Source: Nocardia veterana NBRC 100344
GTDB taxonomy: Bacteria > Actinomycetota > Actinomycetes > Mycobacteriales > Mycobacteriaceae
Length of the DNA: 64,000 nt
Reading direction: 5' to 3'
Assembly (NCBI RefSeq): GCF_000308855.1
Contig: NZ_BAGM01000065.1
Location: 51,534-115,533 of the forward strand
The translations under genes and the position numbers were made by a program. The notes beneath the pieces were generated by a model. That model saw only the letters and a list, made by a program, of their open reading frames with translations. It did not search any database and had not been told where the DNA came from. Shown here piece after piece: positions 26,648 to 35,544 of this stretch (its first letter is position 1; each line of letters begins with the position of its first letter).

Positions 26648-28540
26648 TCAGGGCGTGACGATCGCGAAGTCGGGGTCGGGCTCGTCCAGATAGCCGACCA
26701 ATTCGACGAGTGCGGTCGCGTCGCCGCTGACGGCGACGGTGCCGTCGGCGATCATCTCCTGCAGATCCCGCCCGCCCAGCAGCGCCAGGTGCAGGTCTGC
26801 GCCGGTGAGGGTGAAGGTGGCATCGGCCTCGGGCAGCTCGCCGGTGACATCGAAATGCACGAGCAGCCCGTTGCGTAGCTGGACCCGATGCACGATGTCC
26901 TCGTCGGAGATCCGCCAGTCGAGGGTGATCTCGGCCGTCCACGCCTTCGGTCCGTCGATCCGCAGGGCGATCGCGTCGAACAGCTGCTCGACGCTCAGCG
27001 CCGCGGCGATATCCGGCGCCGCCGCCACCGTGGGGGTTCCGACCGACCCGTTGCGCAACTCGTAGGCCCCCATCAGGAAGAAGTTGCGCCAGGTACCGTT
27101 CTCCGACCCGTAGCCGAGTTGCTCGAGCGCATCGGCCTGCAGGGCGCGCGCCGCCGCATGATCCGGCTCGGCGAAGATCACGTAGTTCAATACCTGTGCC
27201 ACCCAACGGAAATCGCCGTCGGCGTACGACTCGCGGGCCTTCGCCACCACCGCGTCGGCGCCGCCCATGAAGTCCAGATGGCGTTTCGCGGATTCGGTCG
27301 GCGGATGCTGCCACAACGAGGACGGATTGCCGTCGAACCAGCCCATGTATCGCTGATAGATCGCCTTCACATTGTGGCTCACCGAACCGTAGTACCCGTG
27401 CGTGTGCCAGGCCCGAGCCAGCGCCGGCGGCAACTCGATGCTCTCGGCGATCTCGATCCCGGTAGCCCCCTTGTTCAGCGCCCGCACCGTCTGGTCGTGC
27501 AGGTAGCCGTACAGATCACGCTGCAACGCAAGGAATTCCGTCAATCTCCCGGTACCCCAGGTCGGCCAGTGATGCGAGGCGAACACGACATCGGAGCGGG
27601 CGGCGAACCGGTTGATCGACTCGGTCAGATATTTCGCCCACACGTGCGGATCCCGCACCAGTGCCCCGCGCAGGGTGAGCAGATTGTGCAATGTGTGGGT
27701 GGCGTTCTCGGCCATACACAGCGCGCGCCGGTCCGGGAAGTAGAAGTTCATCTCCGAGGGCGCCTCGGTGCCCGGGGTGAGCTGGAATTCGATGCGCACA
27801 CCGTCGACGACCTCGGTTTGACCGGTGTGCGTGATGTCGACGGTCGGGGTGATCAGTGTCGGCGTACCGGTCGAGGTCGTCGGCCCGAGACCGGCGCCCA
27901 CGGCCCCCTGTGGCCCCCGCGGCAACGCCGCCCCGTACATGTAGGCGGCCCGGCGCGCCATCGCGGTACCGGCATAGACGTTCTCCTCCACCGCGTGCTC
28001 GACGAAACCCGACGGCGCCAGAATCGGGCAGCGGCCCGCCGCGACCTCGTCGGCGGTGGTGACGCCCTTGACCCCACCGAAATGGTCGATATGCGAATGC
28101 GTGTAGATCACCCCGGTCACCGGCCGGTCGCCACGATGGGTGCGGTACAGCGCCAGCCCCGCCGCCGCGGTTTCCGCCGAGATCAGCGGATCGATCACGA
28201 TCACACCCGAATCGCCCTCGACCAGAGTCATATTCGACAGATCCAGGCCCCGGATCTGATAGATCCCCTCGGTCACCTCGAACAAGCCTTGGATCGTGCA
28301 CAACTTCGACTGCCGCCACAGGCTGGGATGCACGGTCGGCGGACAGTCCTGGTCCAGAAACGCGTAGGCGTCGCTGTCCCACACCACCTCTCCGGCGGAA
28401 TTCTTCACCACTCCCGGCTCGAGCGCGGCGACGAAACCGCGCCGGGCATCCTCGAAATCCTGCTCGTCGGCGAACGGGAACGTCTGCGACGCCTCCCGAT
28501 GACGAGCCTCGATATTCTCCGTAACGCTGTTACCCGGCAT
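26648..28540 (-). CDS. Alkyl sulfatase (SdsA1-type metallo-beta-lactamase-fold hydrolase)
   Basis: A 630-residue enzyme predicted to hydrolyse primary alkyl sulfates such as SDS. Residues 148-153 give the Zn motif THSHIDHFGG. Other features are DLSNMTLVEGDSGVIVIDPL, ENATHTLHNL and VFASHHWPTWGT, then the helical dimerisation domain (LNYVIFAEPDHAAARALQAD). A C-terminal SCP2-like lipid-binding domain covers about 505-630. ATG 28540 has an AGGGG site and gives the normal length; an ATG at 28618 would add 26 residues. No signal peptide is evident, so the location may be cytoplasmic. Confidence 0.92.
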   Translation of the reverse strand: MPGNSVTENIEARHREASQTFPFADEQDFEDARRGFVAALEPGVVKNSAGEVVWDSDAYAFLDQDCPPTVHPSLWRQSKLCTIQGLFEVTEGIYQIRGLDLSNMTLVEGDSGVIVIDPLISAETAAAGLALYRTHRGDRPVTGVIYTHSHIDHFGGVKGVTTADEVAAGRCPILAPSGFVEHAVEENVYAGTAMARRAAYMYGAALPRGPQGAVGAGLGPTTSTGTPTLITPTVDITHTGQTEVVDGVRIEFQLTPGTEAPSEMNFYFPDRRALCMAENATHTLHNLLTLRGALVRDPHVWAKYLTESINRFAARSDVVFASHHWPTWGTGRLTEFLALQRDLYGYLHDQTVRALNKGATGIEIAESIELPPALARAWHTHGYYGSVSHNVKAIYQRYMGWFDGNPSSLWQHPPTESAKRHLDFMGGADAVVAKARESYADGDFRWVAQVLNYVIFAEPDHAAARALQADALEQLGYGSENGTWRNFFLMGAYELRNGSVGTPTVAAAPDIAAALSVEQLFDAIALRIDGPKAWTAEITLDWRISDEDIVHRVQLRNGLLVHFDVTGELPEADATFTLTGADLHLALLGGRDLQEMIADGTVAVSGDATALVELVGYLDEPDPDFAIVTP

Positions 28541-28763
28541 CGTGCGCACCCCTGACGTGGACGGCGGACCATCTCGTTCGACCGTGACGATGACATCGGC
28601 GGCGCGCGGTAGCCTCACCCGCGAGGGGTGAACGTGCCGCCGACCACCACGGACTCCCCCGCCGCGGGCGATGTCGGCCCGGTCTCATCCGCACCGGGTG
28701 AGGCCGGCATCGTGCGGATATGCCACCGTCATCGCACCGCCCCTACAATCCGGGAGGATCGCG

Positions 28764-28988
28764 ATGGACCGGAGTACGAAACCGTCGAGACTGTCCCGCA
28801 TTTCGCCGACCCAGTGGGTGGCCCTGGTGCTGGCTGTCCTGGCCGTCATCTTCGTCGTTCAGAACCATCATCGGGTCGACATCAACATCCTCGCGCTGAC
28901 CATCCGGTCGCCGATGTGGCTGGTCCTGTTGATCATGTTCCTCGTGGGATGGGTCGCCGGTCTCCTGACCAGGCGGGCGCGGCGCTGA
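28764..28988 (+). CDS. LapA-domain (DUF1049) small membrane protein
   Basis: A 74-residue protein with two membrane helices: WVALVLAVLAVIFVVQNHHR and MWLVLLIMFLVGWVAGLLTR. The VVQN motif after the first helix and the Gly-x-x-x-Gly-like second helix are typical of LapA/DUF1049 proteins. ATG 28764 is preceded by GGGAGG. It stands alone, between divergent and convergent neighbours. Role unknown; family members are linked to envelope assembly. Confidence 0.82.
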   Translation: MDRSTKPSRLSRISPTQWVALVLAVLAVIFVVQNHHRVDINILALTIRSPMWLVLLIMFLVGWVAGLLTRRARR

Positions 28989-29022
28989 GCCCTGGGTCGC
29001 GCTCGGCCGCAGCCGTCGCCGG

Positions 29023-29715
29023 TCAGCGCCGCGAGCTGCCGGGAGCCTCGGCGTCCCGATGTTCCGGCTCGTCGCGCCGGACGTCCTCGTCCTCGCGGCC
29101 GGCGTCGCGCTGCTCGCTGTCGCCGCCGAAGAATCGGCGCACCACCCGATCGACGACGAAGCCGAGGACGATCGCGCACCCGATGCCGATGACGGCGGCG
29201 AGCAGGGGTTGGTCACGGAGCCACTGACCGAACAGGCTGGCGATCGCGACCGAGTACGCCGCCCAGCTGATGCCGCCGATCACCGTCAGTGGGACGAACT
29301 TGCGGCGCGGATACCGCGTCGCCCCGGCGGTGACATTGACCGCGATCCGCCCCACCGGGATATAACGCGCGGTGATGACGAGCAGCGCGGCCCGCTGGTC
29401 CAGCGTTCGTCGTGCCCAATCGAACGCATGCCGGATCTTCGGCCGGCGCATCCACCCGAAACGGTCGGTGCCGATGGCTCGCCCGATCGTATAGGCGATG
29501 TTGTCGCCGATGATGGCTCCGAGCGCCGCCGACACCACCAGCAGCCAGACCGACGGCGACCCCGTCGAACTGCCGATCGCGGCGAGCGCGGCGATCACCG
29601 ATTCGCTGGGCACCGGCGGGAAGAACGCGTCGATGACGCAGACCGCCAGCAGCGCCGGATACACCCACGGGGAACCGGCCGCACCGGTGACGAAATCCTG
29701 TACCTGATTCAGCAC
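29023..29715 (-). CDS. DedA-family membrane protein
   Basis: A 230-residue DedA/SNARE-associated protein. Such proteins act as flippases for undecaprenyl phosphate or other lipids and support envelope homeostasis. Seen: VIDAFFPPVPSESVIAALAA, the conserved GAIIGDNIAYTIGRAIG and VITARYIPVGRIAVNVTAG. Helices continue to residue 190, then a highly charged acidic and basic tail (GGDSEQRDAGREDEDVRRDE). GTG 29715 is chosen since the upstream codons are strongly basic and lack similarity. Confidence 0.9.
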   Translation of the reverse strand: MLNQVQDFVTGAAGSPWVYPALLAVCVIDAFFPPVPSESVIAALAAIGSSTGSPSVWLLVVSAALGAIIGDNIAYTIGRAIGTDRFGWMRRPKIRHAFDWARRTLDQRAALLVITARYIPVGRIAVNVTAGATRYPRRKFVPLTVIGGISWAAYSVAIASLFGQWLRDQPLLAAVIGIGCAIVLGFVVDRVVRRFFGGDSEQRDAGREDEDVRRDEPEHRDAEAPGSSRR

Positions 29716-29826
29716 TCCGGACAACCTTTCGTCGGATTCGCGCCGCCGCCGTTTTCCGGACGGCATCGCGGGTAGTGCCCCGATGGGAGGTCGACGGCGC
29801 AGCCATCCGGGGGCGAGGAGGCGACG

Positions 29827-30162
29827 ATGAGTACCGGCAACGAACTGCCACTACCCGATTACGACCAGCTCACGGTCGGTTCGATCGAGCACCGGGCACG
29901 GGCCCTCGACGCCGGCCAGGTGCGGCAGCTGCTCGACCACGAACGCAGCGCCGCACACCGCCCGCGGGTGATCGAGATCCTGTCCGCCCGCCTCGATCAG
30001 CTGGCGGCCGGTGCCGAGCCGTCCGGTGGGGATCCGGGCCAGGCCCCGCCGGTGAGCGGGCACGCCGGCGGCTCCGCCGCGGATCCGTCGCATTCCCCGG
30101 CGGACAACACGCCGCTGCGCCACGGGGTCGCCGAGCAGACACCGAATCGTGGCAAGCCCTGA
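29827..30162 (+). CDS. Hypothetical actinobacterial protein (111 aa)
   Basis: Start ATG 29827 with GAGGAGG. The N-terminal half (LPLPDYDQLTVGSIEHRARA, LDAGQVRQLLDHERSAAHRP) forms a short helical domain of a type seen next to stress genes in actinobacteria. The second half is low-complexity, Gly/Pro/Ser/Ala-rich and probably disordered. No signal or membrane segment. Exact function unknown. Confidence 0.7.
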   Translation: MSTGNELPLPDYDQLTVGSIEHRARALDAGQVRQLLDHERSAAHRPRVIEILSARLDQLAAGAEPSGGDPGQAPPVSGHAGGSAADPSHSPADNTPLRHGVAEQTPNRGKP

Positions 30163-30175
30163 CCACCGGGCCGGC

Positions 30176-30493
30176 TCAGCTGCCGCGGTTCTCACCCAGT
30201 TCGTCCACGATCGGGTTGACGGGAACATCCTTCTCCTGTTCGGCGAGCCCGGGATGGGTGTGGGTGCGGCGCTGGGCGGCCCGATCGGCCGGTGACCGCT
30301 GCGGGTCCAGATTCACCGACTGCAGGACCTCACCGACGTTCGCGTAGGTCTCCGGCGGTATCGCCTCGAGCGCGCGCACCGTGTCCCGGTCGGCGTGGGC
30401 CCGCGTCGCCGACTGCACCAGATCGTCCTTGTCGGCCGGGAAATCCGCGGCCGACAGTGCCTGCCGGACCCGATCGGCATCGGTAGCAACCAT
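30176..30493 (-). CDS. DUF2795-family protein
   Basis: A 105-residue protein with the DUF2795 pattern: DADRVRQALSAADFPADKDD followed by LVQSATRAHADRDTVRALEA and IPPETYANVGEVLQSV. The remainder is polar. ATG 30493 is preceded by GAGGAGG. DUF2795 proteins are small helical proteins, frequent in actinobacterial stress regions; function unknown. It is convergent with the 111-aa gene, 13 bases apart. Confidence 0.82.
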   Translation of the reverse strand: MVATDADRVRQALSAADFPADKDDLVQSATRAHADRDTVRALEAIPPETYANVGEVLQSVNLDPQRSPADRAAQRRTHTHPGLAEQEKDVPVNPIVDELGENRGS

Positions 30494-30638
30494 CGACTTC
30501 CTCCTCGCTCGGTTCGCCGGATCGCGCTGTGTGTCGCGGTACCCCGGCTGCCGCGGGCTAATCTCCGGTTCCGCCGCGCCCCCGGCGGCCGGGGTGATCG
30601 GGCGCACAACACAAGCCGGTCTCGGTCCCCGGCGACTC

Positions 30639-30669
30639 TTGACCACAGCGGTCGGACCGCTCCTATGAT
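30639..30669 (+). promoter_or_regulatory. Candidate promoter with internal palindrome, inside the 435-base leader of the sigma gene
   Basis: TTGACC at 30639-30644 and TATGAT at 30664-30669, 19 bases apart. The spacer carries AGCGGTC G GACCGCT (30647-30661), a perfect 7-base-arm palindrome. It lies about 260 bases before the sigma-factor ATG. The rest of the gap 30494-30928 has a frame open in phase with the sigma gene, starting MMEISARGEDVGPTEAHEE at 30665, but it quickly becomes basic low-complexity sequence, so I read it as leader rather than coding. Confidence 0.35.
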
Positions 30670-30928
30670 GGAGATCAGCGCCCGGGGTGAAGATGTCGGC
30701 CCGACCGAGGCGCACGAGGAGCGACGCGCAGAATCCTCGGATTCACTCCGACAACTGAGATGCAGTGTGCGCCAATCTGTTTCGAGACGACGGCACAGGC
30801 TGAGCGGACGGCGGAAGTCGGCGAGCACCAGTCGTGCGGGTGCCACGGGCAACGCGAGCGCCCCCACTCGATCCGCGATCCGAGTGCTCGTTCCATGTCG
30901 TCGCATTCGACGGAAACGGAGGACTCGA

Positions 30929-31750
30929 ATGTCCCAGCGAGCTACGAGCCGGCCGGCCGGTCCGGCGCGCCCCGGCGGCGACAGCTACGACAACATAGAA
31001 CCCTGGTTCGACAAACTGAACGATCTCGACATCGATGACCCGCTTCGGCACGAACTGCGCGATCACATCATCGAATTGTGCCTGCCGCTGGCCGAACACA
31101 TCGCCCGGCGATACAGCGACCGCGGCGAGGCCTTCGACGACCTCGTGCAGACCGCCCGCATGGGCTTGGTCCTCGCCGTCGACCGCTTCGATGCCGATCG
31201 CGGCACCGCATTCCTGAGCTTCGCCGTTCCCACCATCATGGGCGAGGTGCGCCGTCACTTCCGCGACCACACCTGGGCCGCCCGGGTCCCGCGCCGCTAC
31301 AAGGACTTCAAGCAGCAACTCGCCACGGCCGGCGACACGCTGGCGCAACGGCTCGGCCACACCCCGAACGCCGGCGAACTCGCCGCCGAACTGGGGGTGG
31401 AGACCACCTACGTCACACAGGCCCTCGTCGCCGCCAACGCCTATCGCACGGATTCGCTCGACACGGCCGCGGTCGACAGCGACGAGGCCACCCCGCTGAC
31501 CGAATCGCTCGGCGCGGACGAACCGTGCTACGAACTACTGGAACAGGCGGCCGCCGTCCGGCCGCTGATCGCCGATCTCTCCGAACAGGACCGGCGGCTA
31601 CTGGTGATGCGGTATTTCGAGTCCCAGACCCAGTCGCAGATCGCCGACGAACTGGGCGTTTCGCAGATGCAGATCTCGCGGCTGCTGGCCCGGATCCTCG
31701 ACAGCCTGCGCGATCAGGTGTGGGCCGAATACGAACTCGCCGACGCCTGA
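30929..31750 (+). CDS. RNA polymerase sigma factor, SigB/SigF/SigG family
   Basis: A 273-residue group-3 sigma factor of the general-stress and sporulation-like type. Region 2: FDDLVQTARMGLVLAVDRFD and FLSFAVPTIMGEVRRHFRDH. Region 3: RLGHTPNAGELAAELGVETT. Region 4: MRYFESQTQSQIADELGVSQ followed by MQISRLLARIL. ATG 30929 has a GGAGG site six bases upstream. No anti-sigma (RsbW) gene adjoins it, so control must come from a distant gene. A strong hairpin follows the stop. Confidence 0.93.
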   Translation: MSQRATSRPAGPARPGGDSYDNIEPWFDKLNDLDIDDPLRHELRDHIIELCLPLAEHIARRYSDRGEAFDDLVQTARMGLVLAVDRFDADRGTAFLSFAVPTIMGEVRRHFRDHTWAARVPRRYKDFKQQLATAGDTLAQRLGHTPNAGELAAELGVETTYVTQALVAANAYRTDSLDTAAVDSDEATPLTESLGADEPCYELLEQAAAVRPLIADLSEQDRRLLVMRYFESQTQSQIADELGVSQMQISRLLARILDSLRDQVWAEYELADA

Positions 31751-31768
31751 GCTGACACCTATCGGCTG

Positions 31769-31793
31769 CCCCGCCCGTGACATGCGGGCGGGG
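31769..31793 (+). terminator. Intrinsic-type hairpin after the sigma-factor gene
   Basis: CCCCGCCCG at 31769-31777 pairs perfectly with CGGGCGGGG at 31785-31793 around a 7-base loop. It begins 19 bases after the sigma-factor stop. No T-run follows, as usual at this GC content. Confidence 0.7.
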
Positions 31794-31837
31794 ATGTCGA
31801 GCGGGGAAACCCCGGCTCCCGGGTTAACCTCGCTGGG

Positions 31838-32512
31838 ATGCGTTTCCACGGGGTCGACATCATCGCACGCGGGCTCACCGCACGGGGCGCGCGCGGATGC
31901 GCGTTCGCGGGGGTTTCGCTCGACATCGAGGCCGGCCGGCTCGCGGTGATCACCGGCCCCGGCGGGTCCGGGCGGACGTCGCTGCTGCTCGCGCTCGCCG
32001 GCCGGATGCGGATCGTCGCCGGCTCGGCGGCCGTCGGCGGGTGGCGGCTTCCCGACGACGCCCGGCGCGTGCGCGAGGTGGTGGGCGTGGCGCGTGCCGA
32101 ACCGGCGGTCGGGCTCGACGACGAACTGCGGGTCGGCGATCTGGTGCAGGAACGCATGCTGATCGCACCCGGCGTCGACGGCGCGGCCGTTGCCGACGCC
32201 ATGGCCTTGCTCGAGGTCGACGCGCCCGGCCGGACGGCCGTCGCCGACCTACCGCCGGACCAGCGGACGCTGCTCGCCGTCGCTCTGACCGCGGCCGAAG
32301 GGCCGGGCGTGGTCGTCGTCGACGATACGACACGGGGGTGCGACCCGGCGGGCAGCGATCGGGTCTGGACCGGGCTGCGGGCGCTCGGGGAACACGGCTG
32401 CACCGTGCTCGCATCGACCGCCGAAGCCCTTCCCGCCCTGGATGATTCGATCACCGTGATTGAACTGCCCCACCCGACCGAGCGCGACCGGATCCCCCTT
32501 CCGGAGGAGTGA
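31838..32512 (+). CDS. Degenerate ABC-type ATP-binding protein partnering a YhgE/Pip membrane protein
   Basis: A 224-residue ABC-ATPase-like protein with altered motifs. The Walker A region is GPGGSGRTSLLLAL, with Arg in place of the catalytic Lys. The signature stretch is LPPDQRTLLAVAL instead of LSGGQ, Walker B is VVVVDDTT, with Asp where Glu is expected, and no H-loop His is seen (TVLASTAEAL). It probably cannot hydrolyse ATP normally. Stop to next ATG is four bases, and the downstream gene encodes a YhgE/Pip membrane protein, so the two probably form one complex. Related pairs are seen in mycolata, so the degeneration may be ancestral. Confidence 0.8.
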   Translation: MRFHGVDIIARGLTARGARGCAFAGVSLDIEAGRLAVITGPGGSGRTSLLLALAGRMRIVAGSAAVGGWRLPDDARRVREVVGVARAEPAVGLDDELRVGDLVQERMLIAPGVDGAAVADAMALLEVDAPGRTAVADLPPDQRTLLAVALTAAEGPGVVVVDDTTRGCDPAGSDRVWTGLRALGEHGCTVLASTAEALPALDDSITVIELPHPTERDRIPLPEE

Positions 32513-32516
32513 CGCG

Positions 32517-34457
32517 ATGACAGCGCTACGCCTGGCACTGCTGGAATTCCGACGTTTCCGCGCCCCGATGCGGCGATTGGTTCCGATCGGGCTGGCCATG
32601 ATCCCGCTGCTGTACGGGTCGCTGTATCTGTGGTCGAACTGGGACCCCTACGGACGCACCGATCAGATCCCGGTGGCCGTGGTGAACGAGGACCGGCCGG
32701 CCGAGGCGAACGGCCGAATGATCGATGCCGGAAAGCAATTCACTCAGCAATTGCAGGCCTCCGGCGCCTTCGCGTGGAACTTCGTCGACGGCCGGGAGGC
32801 GCTCGACGGGCTGCGGCACGGCCGGTACTACTTCACCATCACCGTGCCGGCCGATTTCAGCGCCCGGCTCGCCAGTGCGCAGAATCCACTCCCCCAACGC
32901 GCCACGCTCGGCATCACGCTCAACGACGCCAACAACTACATCGTCGGCATCGTCGCGCAAACCGCGAAAACCGAGCTGCAGAGCCAGATCGACCAGGCCG
33001 CGCACGCCGCCTACGCGACCGCCATCTACGGCGATCTGGCACTGGTGAAGCAGCAGCTCCGCATCGCCTCGGTCGGCGCGCACCGGCTGCTCGACGGGAC
33101 CGTCCTGGCGCAACAGGGTAGCGCCGCCCTCACCCAGGGCATCTCCGCCGCACAACAGGGCGCCGAATCCGTCGCCGACGGGGTGCAGCAGCTGGCGAGC
33201 GCCGGCGCCCAGGCCGATCGGGCGCTCACCGCCATCACCGACGCCGGTGTCGCCGCCCTACCGGCCGCCACGGGCACGCTCGCCGATGCCAGTTCGGCCG
33301 CCGCGCAGAGCCTGACCCTGGTTCGGGACGCCACCGGCATCGTCGGCCAGGCCGCCGCCCAGGGCTCCACCGCCCTGGACCAATTCACCGCAGCGCACCC
33401 GGAATTCGCGCAGGATCCGCTGCTCGCCAACGCGCGCACGAACGTCCACACCCTCGCCCAGACCGCCGCCGCCGCGAATACCAGTGCGACGCAGGCCCAG
33501 ACCTCGGCTCAGCAGGCCGCCGATCAGGCGGCCGAATTACGAAGCCGCGCAGGCACTATCGGTCAAGCGGTGGCCGGCGCCACCGCACCGCTCCAGGCGC
33601 TGACCGGCGCCGCCCGGACCATCGGCGGCGGCGCGACCCAGATCGGCACGAGTCTGGCCGCGCTGCAGGCGGGCAGCCGAACCTTGCAGACCGGTGCCGA
33701 TCAACTCAACGGTGGTGCCGGCGACATCACCACGGTGGTCGACGGCGCCCTGGCGAAGATTCCCGACACCAGTCCCGAACAGACCGCGCGGGCCGCCGAG
33801 GTGCTGGGCTCGCCGGTCGGCATCACGATGGACAATCTGCACCCCGCCGGGGTGTACGGCCGCGGGTTCGCCCCGTTCTTCTTCGCGATCGCCCTCTGGG
33901 TGGTGGGCCTGCTCGCCTATCTGTTCCTGCGGCCACTCAACCTGCGCGCCCTCGCCGGGCGGGTCGACGCCTTCACCGTCGCGGCCGCCGGTTGGTTACC
34001 GGTGGCGGTGATCGCCGCGGTGGGCGGCCTGCTGCTCTACCTGGTCGTGCAAGTCGGACTCGGGTTGGATCCGCTGCATCCGATCGGAGTGGCCGGGCTA
34101 CTGATCCTCGCCGCCGCGGCGTTCGTGGCGATCGACCACTTCCTGCGGGTCGCGCTCGGTGCCATCGGTGAGGCATTGTCGTTGGCGCTGTTGATCATCC
34201 AGCTCACCGCCTGCGGTGGCCTCTACCCCATCGAAACCACCCCGGCGCCGTTCCGCGCGGTCCATCCACTCATCCCGATGACCTACGTCGTGGACGGTCT
34301 GCGGGTCACCATTTCCGGCGGCCTCGCCGGCAATCTCGTCCGTGACCTGCTGGTCCTGGCCGGATTTCTCGTGCTGTTCCTCAGCGCCACCACCTTGGTG
34401 GTCCGCCGGCAGCGGATGTGGACCGTGGACCGCTTGCACCCGCAGATCGAGGCCTAG
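32517..34457 (+). CDS. YhgE/Pip-domain ABC-2-like membrane protein
   Basis: A 646-residue protein. The N-terminus has one membrane helix (VPIGLAMIPLLYGSLYLWSN), then a large extracytoplasmic region with the YhgE motifs IPVAVVNEDRPAE and RHGRYYFTITVPADFSARLA. It continues into a long Ala/Gln/Thr-rich coiled-coil segment (about 200-430, SAAQQGAESVADGVQQLASA). Five or so C-terminal helices follow, including FFFAIALWVVGLLAYLFLRP. Pip/YhgE proteins include phage receptors and the ESX-associated EsaA. ATG 32517 has a GGAGGAG site. Likely role: export or cell-surface function with the upstream ATPase-like protein. Confidence 0.88.
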   Translation: MTALRLALLEFRRFRAPMRRLVPIGLAMIPLLYGSLYLWSNWDPYGRTDQIPVAVVNEDRPAEANGRMIDAGKQFTQQLQASGAFAWNFVDGREALDGLRHGRYYFTITVPADFSARLASAQNPLPQRATLGITLNDANNYIVGIVAQTAKTELQSQIDQAAHAAYATAIYGDLALVKQQLRIASVGAHRLLDGTVLAQQGSAALTQGISAAQQGAESVADGVQQLASAGAQADRALTAITDAGVAALPAATGTLADASSAAAQSLTLVRDATGIVGQAAAQGSTALDQFTAAHPEFAQDPLLANARTNVHTLAQTAAAANTSATQAQTSAQQAADQAAELRSRAGTIGQAVAGATAPLQALTGAARTIGGGATQIGTSLAALQAGSRTLQTGADQLNGGAGDITTVVDGALAKIPDTSPEQTARAAEVLGSPVGITMDNLHPAGVYGRGFAPFFFAIALWVVGLLAYLFLRPLNLRALAGRVDAFTVAAAGWLPVAVIAAVGGLLLYLVVQVGLGLDPLHPIGVAGLLILAAAAFVAIDHFLRVALGAIGEALSLALLIIQLTACGGLYPIETTPAPFRAVHPLIPMTYVVDGLRVTISGGLAGNLVRDLLVLAGFLVLFLSATTLVVRRQRMWTVDRLHPQIEA

Positions 34458-34507
34458 CCGGACGACGCCGTCGCGGCCCGGCGGCGACGCTGTGTTTGGC
34501 TGTCCGG

Positions 34508-35464
34508 ATGATGTCGACGTCGATACGGACGGCCGCCCAGGTGCTGGCCGGCGCCGCCACCGCACTCGCGGCCGGCGCAATCGCCCTGCACCTCAACGGG
34601 TTTCCCGCGCGCATGCTGGTACTGGCCGCGTCGCTGGCGCCGTATCTCATGTGCGGCGCGCTCGTCGGAGTGGTCGGATTCGCCGCGGTGCGCCGGTGGA
34701 GCGGGGTGGCGGTCGCGACGGTGGTCGCGGCTGCGGCGATCTGGACCCAGGCGCCGCTGTATGTGAGCGGCTCCGGCGGCGACGGGCGGGCGTTGCAGAT
34801 GATGCAGGCCAATCTGCTGTTCGACGGCGCCGACCCGCGGGCGCTGGTCGACGAGGTCGCCCAGCGCCGGATCGAACTGCTCACCGTGCAGGAACTCACC
34901 CCGGCGGCGGTCGAGGGCTTGGGCCGCGCCGGACTGGATCGGCTGCTTCCGCATCGCTACCTCTCCCCCGGCCGCACCGCCACCGGGACCGGCATCTGGA
35001 GCGCCTACCCCCTCACCGACACCACCGAATACGACGGGTTCGTGCTCAATCAGCTCTCGGCGACAGCCGCCGTCCCCGAGGTGGGGCCGGTGCGGGTCTA
35101 CGCTTTTCACCCCGTCCCGCCGGTGTACGGCACCCGGGTGTGGGCCGACGAATTGTCCCGGCTGCGTGAGATTCTCGACCACGCGCCGGACGGACCGGTG
35201 ATCGTCGGCGGCGATTTCAACGCCACCTACGACCACCGCCAGTTCCGCGCCCTGCTGTCGGGCCGCTTCGCCGACGCCGCCGAGCAGTCCGGCGCCGGAC
35301 ATCTGGTCACCTATCCCACCGACAAGCGCTGGCCACCGCTGGTCGGCATCGACCACATCCTGCTCGCGCAGGCTCACGCCGATGCCGTGCGCACCGTCAC
35401 CCTCCCCGGCGCCGACCACAAAGCCCTGGTCGCCGCCCTCCGCCTACCCCACAGCACTTCCTGA
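34508..35464 (+). CDS. Membrane-anchored endonuclease/exonuclease/phosphatase-family protein
   Basis: A 318-residue protein. The first 90 residues hold three membrane helices (LAGAATALAAGAIALHL, VLAASLAPYLMCGALVGVVG, VAVATVVAAAAIW). An extracytoplasmic EEP domain follows: MMQANLLF, LLTVQELTPAAVEGL (metal-binding Glu), VIVGGDFNATYDH (catalytic GDFN) and the final GIDHILL and GADHKALVA. Relatives are surface metal-dependent phosphodiesterases or phosphatases. The start is one of two tandem ATGs (34508 or 34511). Confidence 0.87.
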   Translation: MMSTSIRTAAQVLAGAATALAAGAIALHLNGFPARMLVLAASLAPYLMCGALVGVVGFAAVRRWSGVAVATVVAAAAIWTQAPLYVSGSGGDGRALQMMQANLLFDGADPRALVDEVAQRRIELLTVQELTPAAVEGLGRAGLDRLLPHRYLSPGRTATGTGIWSAYPLTDTTEYDGFVLNQLSATAAVPEVGPVRVYAFHPVPPVYGTRVWADELSRLREILDHAPDGPVIVGGDFNATYDHRQFRALLSGRFADAAEQSGAGHLVTYPTDKRWPPLVGIDHILLAQAHADAVRTVTLPGADHKALVAALRLPHSTS

Positions 35465-35544
35465 GAACTCTTGCCGCAGCGCGCCGACCTTCCGAAACGG
35501 TCCGACGGCCCGCCGCGTCCGGCCGCCTGCTCGCCGGGAAGCTC

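Noticed and set aside
30665..30928. N-terminal extension of the sigma factor through the upstream in-phase frame
   Set aside because: The translation becomes Arg/Ser-rich low complexity and the strong ribosome site is directly before ATG 30929.
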